Source of the DNA: a virus
Direction: 5' to 3' (one strand)
IMG/VR virus record: IMGVR_UViG_3300029922_000086
Location: 1-55,327 of that record
DNA length: 55,327 bases
The notes beneath the pieces were generated by a model. The model searched no databases. It had not been told where the DNA came from and saw nothing but the letters and a program-made list of their open reading frames with translations. Of the stretch, positions 35,007 to 43,280 are shown piece after piece. Both the position numbers and the translations under genes were made by a program. Numbering within the stretch: position 1 is the first letter of the stretch; each line of letters begins with the position of its first letter.

Positions 35007-36589
35007 TTAAACTCACTCATCCGTACATTTTCTACAAAATCACTGGCTCCTTTTCCTTCTTTCACAAGAATTTCAATTGGTAATTTAAAGCCAAAGACTG
35101 AAAATGTGGGAGGAAACAACGGTCGAAGTCTATCATAAATGCGCTTCGAAGGAGAATCATACGGAGACACATACAAAAAGTATTTATGATTGCTCTTATT
35201 CTCATACGTACTAAATTCCATTCTCATCCATCCTCTTTCGCCAGCTTTGGTAATATGTGGTGCAACTGAAATGCTACTGACTTTTTTCCAAACTTCACGC
35301 GACTCTCCGGTGTAAAATTGGCCAGAAGAATGATTAAAGAAAACAAAATCGCAGCCGTAGCATTTCGTTTGAGACGCATAACATTTTTCAGCACATTGCG
35401 GACATTCTTTTTTTGGAATAGAACCTTTTTTCTCTTCTGAAACTCCAGCAAGCGCGCGTTCTTTTTTCTCATTTCCACGGAGATTCGGATTGTCACAATC
35501 TCCAAAGCGTTCAAAGTTTCCAGCCATGTCGAGCACGAGAAAATCCTTTTTATCTGCGGACAGACGAGAGCCACGCCCAATCATTTGTACAAATAAAGAT
35601 GGAGAACGTGTTGCACGAAGCAAAACAATGCAGTCAATATTTCTTATATTCACTCCAGTTGTCAAAACATTGACATTAACAAGAGCTTTGTAGTTTCCGG
35701 CCTTTGCTTTCTCAATTATTTGTTCACGTTCAGCGGTCGGCGTGTTTCCATCGATGTACGCACAACTGATATCTCGCGTTTTCAAATGCAACATTACCGC
35801 TTCCGCATGTTTGATAGAACAGCAAAAGAACAAGGATAATTTTCTATCATTTGCATGCTCATTCCAACTTTCTAAACATTGATAAATAGCCAAATCAGTC
35901 ATCGAAATTGATTCAAGTTCCGGGATATTATAATCTCCAGTCGAATCAATTTTGATATTATCCGCATTGATAATAGTTTCGTGACCGTATTCAGGAAATA
36001 TCATTCTCGAAAGATGCCCTTGTCTCGTAAGTTCGTCTTGCGTGATTTGAAAAGACAATTTCTCGAAAAATCGGTCCTTGATTTTGGCGCGATTATAAAT
36101 GAGTTCCCGCTTGCGAAAGGGAGTAGCAGTCAAACCGATAATAATAGTTGTGGGCTTTTGAGCTTTGAGAATGCGCGCGTAGTTTCCGTCTGCATCTTCC
36201 TTGATATCTGTCACATTCAGAAGATGACACTCATCAATTAAAATCAAATCAAATTGTCCTGCACTTGTTGGATTTCTTCCCAGAGAATCGCGTGAAGCAA
36301 AAACAACAGATTTGTTAAACTCTTTGCGGTCCAACTTTGCACAAACAATGCCAGTATCCAGTTGTGGCAAAATTTGCAACAGCTCATTTTCGTTCTGTTC
36401 TAACAGTTCTGACTGATGTGCTAGTACAAGAATACGTTTGTTTTTAGCAATTGCCCGAGCGCATAGCGAAGCCATGACGAGACTTTTACCGCTGCCCGTA
36501 GGCAAAGAGACACACAGACGCTTAAAACCGCGCTTGAGGTCATTATAGAGAGATTCGATACATTCACTTTGATACTGTCTCAGTTCCAT
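34988..36589 (-). CDS. SF2 DEAD/DEAH-type helicase
   Basis: 533 aa, minus strand. MELRQYQSECIESLYNDL start (Q-motif like), Walker A SLPTGSGKS (about residue 30), DECHLL (about 118), LTATPFRKRE motif III, ALVNVNVLTTGVNI and MIGRGSRLSADKK motifs V-VI. A C-terminal zinc ribbon (CPQCAEKCYAS ... CYGC) at about residues 402-425. It likely aids replication restart or DNA unwinding. Converges on the primase gene (19-base overlap), so one strand could act as antisense to the other. Confidence 0.85.
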   Translation of the reverse strand: MELRQYQSECIESLYNDLKRGFKRLCVSLPTGSGKSLVMASLCARAIAKNKRILVLAHQSELLEQNENELLQILPQLDTGIVCAKLDRKEFNKSVVFASRDSLGRNPTSAGQFDLILIDECHLLNVTDIKEDADGNYARILKAQKPTTIIIGLTATPFRKRELIYNRAKIKDRFFEKLSFQITQDELTRQGHLSRMIFPEYGHETIINADNIKIDSTGDYNIPELESISMTDLAIYQCLESWNEHANDRKLSLFFCCSIKHAEAVMLHLKTRDISCAYIDGNTPTAEREQIIEKAKAGNYKALVNVNVLTTGVNIRNIDCIVLLRATRSPSLFVQMIGRGSRLSADKKDFLVLDMAGNFERFGDCDNPNLRGNEKKERALAGVSEEKKGSIPKKECPQCAEKCYASQTKCYGCDFVFFNHSSGQFYTGESREVWKKVSSISVAPHITKAGERGWMRMEFSTYENKSNHKYFLYVSPYDSPSKRIYDRLRPLFPPTFSVFGFKLPIEILVKEGKGASDFVENVRMSEFNQMTLG

Positions 36590-36705
36590 AGTTACTCCTA
36601 TTTTCTTAAACTGTTTTAGTATACTATTGAATCACACCAAGATCCAGCAAAATTGCAGATATTTTATGTGTTCTATTTTTTGACTAAATATTTTTATGAA
36701 AATAG

Positions 36706-36734
36706 TTGACACGTTTTTGTAAAGAGGGTACATT
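36706..36734 (+). promoter_or_regulatory. Rightward promoter with operator in its spacer
   Basis: TTGACA (36706-36711), 17-base spacer, TACATT (36729-36734), just before the small plus-strand genes. The spacer holds ACGTTTTTGTAAAG (36711-36724), which recurs inverted at 39620-39633. A regulator bound there would block polymerase at the -35/-10 core. Confidence 0.65.
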
Positions 36735-36785
36735 GGTTTTAGTGCAGTAGCGGAACTGCCGATTTTTAAACTTCAGGAGGTTTTT

Positions 36786-37277
36786 ATGGAATGCACAATT
36801 AGATTTGTAGAAAAAGTTAATACATGGGATGGAATTAAAAAAGTTAATAAATGGGGAAGAGTAAGAACTACTAAAAAAATTCCTAATTTATATGATGTCG
36901 ATTTTGGATGGGGAGAGTGGTTATTCAAAAAACCTCAACAAATTCCCTCGATAGATTCTATTTTAAGAGTATATAAAATTTTTAAAAAAATAGATGAAAA
37001 AGCATATGATAATAAATTTAATTATGAAAAAAAATTGAGAGAACGGTTAGATGAATATGATACTTCTATTCTAAATATGTGGGATAAATATTTAAATACA
37101 GGAGATTTTATTGTTGGTTTCTATTTTATCGTAACATATTTAGGGTATGATATAGAAAGAAATTCATTGGCAGAGTGGGATAACTATATTTTAAATACTA
37201 TATTATTTACATTTTTTGGACAAAAACTTGTGAAGTGTAGTTATTCGTATTCTTCTAATGCTCCCTATAGTGTTTAA
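36786..37277 (+). CDS. First gene of the rightward early operon, unknown
   Basis: 163 aa, SD CAGGAGG 5-6 bases before ATG 36786. Starts MECTIRFVEKVNTWDGIKKV, Lys/Tyr/Trp-rich, with WDKYLNTGDFIVGFYFIVTY near residue 100. No family seen. Being first after the strong repressible promoter, it is a candidate early host-takeover gene. Mostly helical by eye. Confidence 0.6.
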   Translation: MECTIRFVEKVNTWDGIKKVNKWGRVRTTKKIPNLYDVDFGWGEWLFKKPQQIPSIDSILRVYKIFKKIDEKAYDNKFNYEKKLRERLDEYDTSILNMWDKYLNTGDFIVGFYFIVTYLGYDIERNSLAEWDNYILNTILFTFFGQKLVKCSYSYSSNAPYSV

Positions 37278-37301
37278 TTAATTATAAGAAAGGAGGTTTT
37301 T

Positions 37302-37523
37302 ATGTATAAATTAAATTTAACGCGTGGAAGCTGCACAACAACAATTGAAACTGATTCGGTTGATAAATGTGAGTTGAAAATTACTATATTTTTACACGAA
37401 AATAAAAACAGCTTAGAAAATTGCAGCTATACAATGGAGGGTTATGATCCGGTTGAACAATTAACTCATTATAAAGAAGAGTTTTATGGGAAAGAATATC
37501 GTATTCCACGGGAGAAAAATTAA
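37302..37523 (+). CDS. Small early protein
   Basis: 73 aa, AAAGGAGG upstream. MYKLNLTRGSCTTTIETDS with beta pattern and Lys/Glu later, ending YRIPREKN. No recognised domain. Followed directly (1 base) by another 73-aa gene, in the same operon. Confidence 0.55.
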   Translation: MYKLNLTRGSCTTTIETDSVDKCELKITIFLHENKNSLENCSYTMEGYDPVEQLTHYKEEFYGKEYRIPREKN

Positions 37524-37745
37524 ATGAAAATAGAAATTGATTCCAATATGTATTTTGTAAATTTCAAAAATCTATTATGGATTAATATTATAAATACGAC
37601 TATAAGTCCATACATAGATTTTATTTTTACTAAAAATTCACTACGGCTATCTAAAGATCAAATGGAGGATATAGAATGGAATAAAGCGATCGGAATTATA
37701 GATTCTTGGAATAAACAAAATGACCCTACGCGGCCACTTAACTAA
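37524..37745 (+). CDS. Small early protein
   Basis: 73 aa starting MKIEIDSNMYFVNFKNLLWI with an acidic middle. Shares its junction with the preceding gene (no gap). No family recognised. Its end overlaps the start-adjacent region of the following gene. Confidence 0.55.
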   Translation: MKIEIDSNMYFVNFKNLLWINIINTTISPYIDFIFTKNSLRLSKDQMEDIEWNKAIGIIDSWNKQNDPTRPLN

Positions 37746-37761
37746 TAAAGGAAAATTAAAC

Positions 37762-38241
37762 ATGCAAAAATATAGCAAGACTTCTTACAATACAGTTCAA
37801 ATAAAAAAAGCTGAGGAAAATTACAAATTCGTCAGATTTCTACGCTCACAGGCCGAAGGTGGCAGAGGCAGAAGCGGCACTTTTGGAATTACGATAGACA
37901 AATTCAAAATTACTTTTAGCGGAAATTGCGTGCGAGAGGCGGTAGGAGACAAAGAAACGGGCAACGAATACTTTGTTGAACTGTTTTTTGATCAAGAAAA
38001 AATGTTACTTGGTTTCAAGTTTCACAAGAATAAAAAACCAAATGTTGATTGTTATAAATTAGTGCAGACAAGTGATAGGCAACATTTCATAAGCTGCACA
38101 ACATTTATCAAAAATAACCCATTTGTTAAACCATACACCAACAAGTTTTTCGCAGTCCCGGAGAAGAAATATATCAACAATGAAATTGGAGAATTGTCGA
38201 TTATTAAATTGTACTTACCAAAGGGATTATTGATTTCTTAA
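37762..38241 (+). CDS. Early operon protein with RGRSG segment
   Basis: 159 aa from ATG 37762, with AAAGGA 8-9 bases upstream. FLRSQAEGGRGRSGTFGITI then beta pattern and Lys-rich mid part, ending LSIIKLYLPKGLLIS. No family match from memory. Converges with the minus-strand annealing gene, whose 3' end is 66 bases away. Confidence 0.55.
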   Translation: MQKYSKTSYNTVQIKKAEENYKFVRFLRSQAEGGRGRSGTFGITIDKFKITFSGNCVREAVGDKETGNEYFVELFFDQEKMLLGFKFHKNKKPNVDCYKLVQTSDRQHFISCTTFIKNNPFVKPYTNKFFAVPEKKYINNEIGELSIIKLYLPKGLLIS

Positions 38242-38306
38242 ATCTGTGACTTGAACTGAAATAGGATATTTGAAGTGTTCTGTCAGAAGAGCTTCGTATT
38301 TGTTTT

Positions 38307-39026
38307 TTATTCCGTAGATTTCTTCGCGCCTTCTGACATCAATTTTCCCAAGCAAGCTTTTATTTCTCCTTCGACTTCTGTCACAAGTGGCTTTTTTTGC
38401 ATCACTTCTTTCCAAAGTTCACGGGCAAGCTGTGTTTTATCTTTTAGTTCGGTCTCTTTTGGATCAATTTCTTTCTCTATGACTTTAAAAATGAGCTCTT
38501 GAAAGAATTGCTTTTTATCGGGAGTGTCTGGTTTGAAAAGCAAATCTTCGTAGGTCTGTTTAATTTCCACATTTTTAAGTTGACTCGGGAGAACAACAAC
38601 TTCGTCGCGATGGGGTTCATTATCTGACTCAGGGATAAGAAATGTTGTTTCAAAAAGTGTGCGTTGTGCAGTGGTATTTGCTCCTTTGCAGGCTTTTGCT
38701 TGATTCGTTTGGTCACATCCTTCCGTAGGGATTTCAGTGTCCAAAGTCGTGCCGTCTTCGATATCCACCCACGTGAATTTTTGCACATAAGAGACGTGTT
38801 GATACTCGGTAATTTCTCCAGTCGTGGCCTTACGAACAGTTAGCTTTCCAACAGTAAAAAACTTCACTTCGCTCGGAAGCAAAAGCACCTTGAACTTTTC
38901 AAGGAGGGGGAGTACTTCTTTGAGAATATCCTCAAGTTTTCTATATTTTATGTTCCCGCGCACAACTGCACTTTTTAATATTGCGGGCATTTCTTTTCTT
39001 ATTTCATAAAGTTTTTCATAAATCAT
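38307..39026 (-). CDS. ERF-type single-strand annealing protein
   Basis: 239 aa. The segment CDQTNQAKACKGANTTAQRT followed by LFETTFLIPESDN matches the conserved AkG-a-TyA-R--L---F core of ERF-family annealing proteins. N-terminal half has VLPLLEKFKVLLLPSEVKFF. Anneals complementary single strands in recombination and concatemer formation. It is downstream of the SSB-like gene and faces the exonuclease unit, as in Red/RecET-like systems. Confidence 0.75.
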   Translation of the reverse strand: MIYEKLYEIRKEMPAILKSAVVRGNIKYRKLEDILKEVLPLLEKFKVLLLPSEVKFFTVGKLTVRKATTGEITEYQHVSYVQKFTWVDIEDGTTLDTEIPTEGCDQTNQAKACKGANTTAQRTLFETTFLIPESDNEPHRDEVVVLPSQLKNVEIKQTYEDLLFKPDTPDKKQFFQELIFKVIEKEIDPKETELKDKTQLARELWKEVMQKKPLVTEVEGEIKACLGKLMSEGAKKSTE

Positions 39027-39040
39027 AAGTTTTTACCTTT

Positions 39041-39535
39041 TCAAAATGGAATGTCGGTATCGTCAACAGGGCTCCAGGCGGGGGAGGGGGTATTTTTATT
39101 ATAGTTCTTAAAATGATGGTCAAGTTCATTCACAAATACTTTTTCAGCGGCTGTCAAAGCTTTGCGATATTTGATTTTCTCTTGCAGTTCGCCAGCATTT
39201 TTAAAGTGGGGCTTATGATCAATTTCGATGACAAAAGGTTTGTGAAGCAATTGATTCGCATCTTCAATCTCTGGTCCGAGTCCAACAGCTTTTGAAATTT
39301 GGTCCATAATCCATGCAGCAATTTTTCTAGTTTGCACATTTTCATGTTCGAGACAAATCATTTCAGAAACAACACGTCCGCGAAATTCAAACGGATGGAG
39401 GATTTCATAAGTAAAAAATGCTCCACGTCCCCACGCTTTGATAACTTCTTCGATTTTCACAAGCTGCGTGTAATAAGTTCCAACCGGTAAAACTTCGCCA
39501 CTGGCTTGGGTATTTTCTTGTCTGTAAAAAACCAT
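39041..39535 (-). CDS. SSB-like protein (DUF669 type)
   Basis: 164 aa. Features FYRQENTQASGEVLPVGTYY at the start, the AFFTYEILHPFEFRGRVVSE core, and an acidic C-terminal tail SPVDDTDIPF that matches the DD-IPF tip of SSB proteins, a known docking site for partners. Single-strand DNA-binding in replication or recombination. Paired with the ERF-like gene 14 bases downstream. Its promoter lies in the shared control region at 39.6 kb. Confidence 0.7.
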   Translation of the reverse strand: MVFYRQENTQASGEVLPVGTYYTQLVKIEEVIKAWGRGAFFTYEILHPFEFRGRVVSEMICLEHENVQTRKIAAWIMDQISKAVGLGPEIEDANQLLHKPFVIEIDHKPHFKNAGELQEKIKYRKALTAAEKVFVNELDHHFKNYNKNTPSPAWSPVDDTDIPF

Positions 39536-39590
39536 TATTCATATCTCCTCATAAATTTATTAAAAAGCACATTCATTTGTACTTTTAAGC

Positions 39591-39649
39591 ATTATACACC
39601 AAAAATTTGTATAGTCTATCTTTACAAAAACGTAAGATGGCGTTATTAT
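39591..39649. promoter_or_regulatory. Divergent promoter/operator region
   Basis: Minus strand: TATAAT at 39596-39591 (-10 for the SSB-like gene). Plus strand: TTTACA (39621-39626), 17-base spacer, TATTAT (39644-39649), for the Cro-like gene. CTTTACAAAAACGT (39620-39633) is the inverted copy of the site at 36711 and includes TTAC-N6-GTAA. It overlaps both the plus-strand -35 and its spacer. Confidence 0.6.
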
Positions 39650-39676
39650 TTAGACAAATAGGAGGTTTTGAAGAAA

Positions 39677-39925
39677 ATGAACATAAGAACCGAACAAATA
39701 AAATTGGCAGACGCAATTATTGCCTACCTGGGAACAAAGGAAATTGTAGAAAGTCTTGGTATCTCCCGACAGACAATCTATTCGTGGCGACGGCGTGGCT
39801 ATGTGCCTTTTAAAGCAGCTCTTCGGATGCAAAAGATTTTTGGTGACCGCGTGCGCGCTATCGAAATGACGTCGGCCCTTGAAACAGAATTCCTCAATCA
39901 AATACGAGAATCAGAAAATGAGTGA
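39677..39925 (+). CDS. Cro-like helix-turn-helix regulator
   Basis: 82 aa from ATG 39677, SD AGGAGG 11 bases upstream; TTG 39668 is an alternative. Helix-turn-helix: EIVESLGISRQTIYSWRRRG. It is placed next to the shared operator and just before the exonuclease gene, which it overlaps by 8 bases. The natural guess is that it represses promoters at 39.6 kb and 36.7 kb through the 14-bp site. No CI-like partner was seen. Confidence 0.75.
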   Translation: MNIRTEQIKLADAIIAYLGTKEIVESLGISRQTIYSWRRRGYVPFKAALRMQKIFGDRVRAIEMTSALETEFLNQIRESENE

Positions 39926-40814
39926 TTATTTTCAACACTCCGCTATCAATCAATCTCTCCTCAAGCACATTCTGGAATCCGAAGAAGCATTTGGACTTGC
40001 GAAGAAAGAACCTTTTGCTCCCACCGCGAATCAAATTTTAGGAACCGCCGTACACCGCTTGATTCTTGAACCGCATTTATCGCATACATTATTGAAGCTT
40101 CCGAAACTGGATATGACAACGCGCCTAGGAAAAATGTGGAACTATGTCTTCAAAGAAAAAAAACCAGACGATTTCTTTTTCGTCTTTGATAAAGATCGAG
40201 CTCCCCGTGGAAAAAAGACCAAGCCAGTTATTGCTGACAAATATGTCATTACGCCTGACGAATTTGATGAATTTCAAGAGATTAAAAAAGATTACATGCA
40301 CCTTCTCTCATTCGAAGACGAAAAAGACATTTTATTCTTAAATGAGGAGCAATTTGACACCGCCCACGCGATGGCTCAGAAGATTCGACAAAACACGGAC
40401 GCGGCTTTTCTCCTCGAATGCTGTTCTGCTTTTGAAAAAGAATACTATTTCGAATTCCAAAATATCCAAATGAAGGCAAAAATTGATGCAGAAGGTTTAC
40501 TTCCTACACGCAAAAGCTTTTTGTTAGATTTGAAAACCACCGGCGAAACTAAGAAATCAAAACTTCCGTACGTCATAGATGACTGGAAATACGCATTTCA
40601 AGCGGCTTTTTACCTCCTTGCAACCGGCGGCCGTGATTTATTTTTCATAATTTTTGTTTCGAGTAAAAAACCCTATACCGTTTTTCCCGTGCAAATCAGT
40701 CAGAGCAGAATTCAAAAAGCTTTCGAAGAGATTCTATTTGCATGCAAAAAGTACAATGACTGCCTCATTAATAACCCTGAATTTATTACCAATAACAAAA
40801 TAGAATTGATATGA
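39918..40814 (+). CDS. PD-(D/E)XK exonuclease, RecE/DUF3799-like
   Basis: 298 aa from ATG 39918, overlapping the regulator stop. N-terminal: DYFQHSAINQSLLKHILESE, LGTAVHRLILEP; nuclease core around residues 187-206: KIDAEGLLPTRK then LLDLKTTGET (D...D-x-K). Then KYAFQAAFYLLATGG (QxxxY motif). It is likely a 5'-3' exonuclease that makes 3' tails for the annealing protein across the divergent promoter. Confidence 0.8.
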   Translation: MSDYFQHSAINQSLLKHILESEEAFGLAKKEPFAPTANQILGTAVHRLILEPHLSHTLLKLPKLDMTTRLGKMWNYVFKEKKPDDFFFVFDKDRAPRGKKTKPVIADKYVITPDEFDEFQEIKKDYMHLLSFEDEKDILFLNEEQFDTAHAMAQKIRQNTDAAFLLECCSAFEKEYYFEFQNIQMKAKIDAEGLLPTRKSFLLDLKTTGETKKSKLPYVIDDWKYAFQAAFYLLATGGRDLFFIIFVSSKKPYTVFPVQISQSRIQKAFEEILFACKKYNDCLINNPEFITNNKIELI

Positions 40815-40864
40815 TTTAAAAATGATATTAAAGAACTTGACAGAATTAATCAAACATGAGAATC

Positions 40865-41035
40865 TAATGAGGTGAGCAACTAGGCGCGAAAAAACACCGA
40901 AAGCTCTAATCACCCCCTACGGATGGGTTAGGCTGTCCTCAATGGATGGAGCGGGCAAACAAGCTGACATGGTGATGTTGAGAAAAATAAAAAAGTAAAG
41001 GTTGGACAAACCCTTAACATTTTTATTTTCGAGGA
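40865..41035 (+). ncRNA. Structured leader before the repeat/HNH gene pair, possible switch
   Basis: Between a TTGACA candidate promoter (40848) and the gene at 41045. Competing pairings: GGTG/CACC (40871-40874/40911-40914) with GAGC/GCTC inside, or CTAA-CCC/GGG-TTAG (40906-40915/40925-40931); they share bases. Then CTCAA/TTGAG (40938-40942/40978-40982). A weak AAGGTT hairpin (40998-41015) followed by TTTTTATTTT looks like an attenuator. The layout resembles a riboswitch or attenuation leader; ligand unknown. Confidence 0.4.
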
Positions 41036-41044
41036 AAGAAATTT

Positions 41045-41530
41045 ATGAAAAGTAATTTTAGAAAAAAAGTGCCGTTGTGGTTACTAGATCTTCCCCCTGG
41101 AGATTACACGCTCCAAGAAATTTGCAAAAAGTGCCAATACATTCCATCCAAAAGAAATTTTATGAAGAAATCAAATTTCAATTATTCGAATGTGTACGCG
41201 CGGTTGAATATTTTGGAAGTTGAGAAAAGCCCGTCTGCCAAGGGATCTATTTATCATTGGAAAGGGGCTGAATTTTACGAAGAAAAGTTCAAGGAAGCCA
41301 ATCTTTCAAATGTGAAAAACTTCAAGCACTCGGTGCCTGCGTGGCTGCAAGAACTTCCCGAAGGGATGTATTCACTCAAGGATATTTGTGCCCTTTGTAA
41401 CCAAAAATACAACAACGTTTATTTCTATTTTATTAAAAAGATGAAACTTAAACCTACATTTTTAGAACAAGGCCAAATCTTTGTAAGATACTATGAGTGG
41501 CTTGGAGTAGACGCGCATGAAAAAAAATGA
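41045..41530 (+). CDS. Tandem-repeat DNA/zinc-binding-like protein
   Basis: 161 aa with two copies of one motif: VPLWLLDLPPGDYTLQEICK at the start and VPAWLQELPEGMYSLKDICA around residue 100, each followed by CxxC-type cysteines (CKKC; CALC). Pattern P-WL--LP-G-Y-L--IC--C----NVY. It probably pairs a helix-turn-helix-like fold with zinc-binding, function unknown. It overlaps the HNH gene by 14 bases, so the two are likely co-translated. Confidence 0.6.
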   Translation: MKSNFRKKVPLWLLDLPPGDYTLQEICKKCQYIPSKRNFMKKSNFNYSNVYARLNILEVEKSPSAKGSIYHWKGAEFYEEKFKEANLSNVKNFKHSVPAWLQELPEGMYSLKDICALCNQKYNNVYFYFIKKMKLKPTFLEQGQIFVRYYEWLGVDAHEKK

Positions 41531-42041
41531 TGGCAGCGTCTATGTCAAGAAAAACTACTATTTTCAAATGTTCAAAGTCTGTCGCGAACATTGGTCATTT
41601 CGCAGTCCATTGAAAAAAGCGTGCATGAAAAATGCGCGTCAAAATATCGATGGTTTAGAAAAATGGCAATGCGCAGACTGCTACAATTTTTTTGCTAAAT
41701 CAGAAGTCGCCTGCGACCACATTGATCCGATTGCAATTGAGCCAACAAATCTGGACGAATTCAAAATTGCAATTGAGAGACTGGATAGCTCGAAATTACA
41801 AAGTCTTTGCAAAAAGTGCCATCAACTCAAGACAAAAAACGAGATGAATGGCAGAAATTTAGCTTATTACAAAAAAATCATTGACTGCGAGAATATTTTT
41901 TCTATTGATTTGCTCGCCAATTCAGATTATAAATTAGTTAAGAGAATTTACGATTATGTTATAAAATATAAAAACGCCCAGTTTTCCAAGGAAAAAGACT
42001 CTTACAAAAAGAAAATCCTTAAGATTGTGGGTGAAATTTAA
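41517..42041 (+). CDS. HNH endonuclease
   Basis: 174 aa. CADCYNFFAKSEVACDHIDP, then LQSLCKKCHQLKTKNEMN gives the treble-clef HNH layout (C-C, DH, C-C, H). Compact, no intein or intron neighbours seen. Could cut host DNA or act as a homing-type or defence nuclease. Starts inside the end of the previous gene (ATG 41517), and downstream comes AAGGAG for the next gene. Confidence 0.75.
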   Translation: MKKNDGSVYVKKNYYFQMFKVCREHWSFRSPLKKACMKNARQNIDGLEKWQCADCYNFFAKSEVACDHIDPIAIEPTNLDEFKIAIERLDSSKLQSLCKKCHQLKTKNEMNGRNLAYYKKIIDCENIFSIDLLANSDYKLVKRIYDYVIKYKNAQFSKEKDSYKKKILKIVGEI

Positions 42042-42050
42042 GGAGAGATT

Positions 42051-42188
42051 ATGAAATATTTTTTACTGTTCCTGATTTTAATAGGAATTTTGTACAAATA
42101 TTACCAGAAAAAGAAAAGGTTTTATGACCTCAAACGACGAATCATAGGACTGAATAAGAAAAATTACCGCGCTTTCAAGAATATCTAA
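42051..42188 (+). CDS. Tiny single-helix membrane protein
   Basis: 45 aa, SD AAGGAG 6 bases upstream. MKYFLLFLILIGILYKYYQK forms a hydrophobic helix followed by a basic tail (KKKRFYDLKRRIIGLNKK). No homologue recognised. Part of a run of tiny membrane proteins in this operon. Confidence 0.55.
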   Translation: MKYFLLFLILIGILYKYYQKKKRFYDLKRRIIGLNKKNYRAFKNI

Positions 42189-42250
42189 ATAAATTTCCTC
42201 AAAAATAAAAATAGTTGCCCATTCACTTTTAGAAAAGGAGAAATAATTCA

Positions 42251-42319
42251 TTGGAACTTTTTGCCATTTGGATCGGCTACATGTTTTTAGTTGTGATAGT
42301 AATTATAATTACAGAATAA
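42251..42319 (+). CDS. Minute membrane peptide (TTG start)
   Basis: 22 aa, TTG start with GGAG about 10 bases upstream. MELFAIWIGYMFLVVIVIII plus TE*, one hydrophobic helix. Small and weakly supported, but the SD, spacing and stop just before the next SD argue for it. Confidence 0.35.
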   Translation: MELFAIWIGYMFLVVIVIIITE

Positions 42320-42332
42320 GGAGATATTTCCT

Positions 42333-42845
42333 ATGTTTATCCATTCTTCGCGACGTTTAAAATCTATTAGAGAGACCGATGAGCTTCTACCTTTTCCTAA
42401 AAGTAAACTGCCAATTTCTTGTGAGGGAGAAAAATTTACCACTGAATTTTTAACACCAGACTATCAAGGACGCCACGACCAAATTAGAGGACCGCACCTC
42501 AGTCTTTATTCCGAATCTGTGGTGGTAATTACCAGCCGAACCAATTCAAAAGTAGTGGGCTATTTGATAGATACAAATTTTACAAATCTTGATTATTTTT
42601 ACCAAGGAGGATATATGCTAGCGATTCCAAAATCTTATTTGGCTCCCGTGCGAAGATTGAAACAAGGAAAAATAGAAAAGATGGTTGAGAAGAATCGATT
42701 TTTTTCTTTTCACAATCGTCCTTTTTTGCTGGAAAATAGAGTAGGGTCAGCGGATAAAAATGGGGAATACATATTAACAAATGGCTCGAAAGTTGTGGGT
42801 TATTTGATTCGCGGTGAATATTTTAACATGTGGAGATTAGACTAA
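42333..42845 (+). CDS. Protein with duplicated KVVGYL module
   Basis: 170 aa, SD AAGGAG. Two KVVGYLI segments: NSKVVGYLIDTNFTNLDYF and GSKVVGYLIRGEYFNM, each after a short polar lead-in. A third relative is at 50765. Ends with TAATG shared with the next gene. Probably a beta module; unknown function. Confidence 0.6.
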   Translation: MFIHSSRRLKSIRETDELLPFPKSKLPISCEGEKFTTEFLTPDYQGRHDQIRGPHLSLYSESVVVITSRTNSKVVGYLIDTNFTNLDYFYQGGYMLAIPKSYLAPVRRLKQGKIEKMVEKNRFFSFHNRPFLLENRVGSADKNGEYILTNGSKVVGYLIRGEYFNMWRLD

Positions 42846-43087
42846 TGAAATCGGTGGAAGAATTAAGAAAGATATGTCGCATAAATTCCGACAGAAATTT
42901 AAAAAATAAAATAAAAGAGATAGAAAAAATGATAGAAGATTCTGCAAAAGATGGAGAATATTTGACCCTCGTAGAAATAAAAATAAACGAGCCAGAAATT
43001 ATCGAACATTTTGAGAATAAAGGGTTTAAATTTAAAAAGGTAATTGAAGGGTCACGCTTTTATCAAATTTCGTTAGGATTAATATAA
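42845..43087 (+). CDS. Small charged protein
   Basis: 80 aa, starting MKSVEELRKICRINSDRN, Lys/Glu/Ile-rich with IEKMIEDSAKDGEYLTLVEI and FKFKKVIEGSRFYQIS. Start overlaps the preceding stop (TAATG). No recognised family. Confidence 0.6.
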   Translation: MKSVEELRKICRINSDRNLKNKIKEIEKMIEDSAKDGEYLTLVEIKINEPEIIEHFENKGFKFKKVIEGSRFYQISLGLI

Positions 43088-43088
43088 T

Positions 43089-43280
43089 ATGATACGTTTT
43101 GAAGACATTTTAAAAATGATAAAAACTTGCTCTATGAAGAAAAGTTTCAAGTTTCGGTCAAAAAATCAGGATGGCTATTACATTTACAAAAATGGAAAAG
43201 TCTTCGATTATTTTGACAAACCTGTGCAAAAAATAAGCTTTTACAACATTATTTTTGAGGAATGGGAGGTCGTTGAATGA
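43089..43280 (+). CDS. Short degenerate Tad2-like protein
   Basis: 63 aa. RFEDILKMIKT at the start and FEEWEVVE at the end echo the F-e-al--l--G and DDWE-- ends of the Tad2-like (DUF2829) fold, but without the conserved arginine-tryptophan middle. Next to the better match at 43277, which it overlaps by ATGA. Likely a paralogue, degraded or specialised. Confidence 0.5.
   Translation: MIRFEDILKMIKTCSMKKSFKFRSKNQDGYYIYKNGKVFDYFDKPVQKISFYNIIFEEWEVVE

Noticed and set aside
40865-41035. Hammerhead or other named ribozyme
   Set aside because: CTGANGA and GAAA cores are not arranged as required; I could not match another class by eye.
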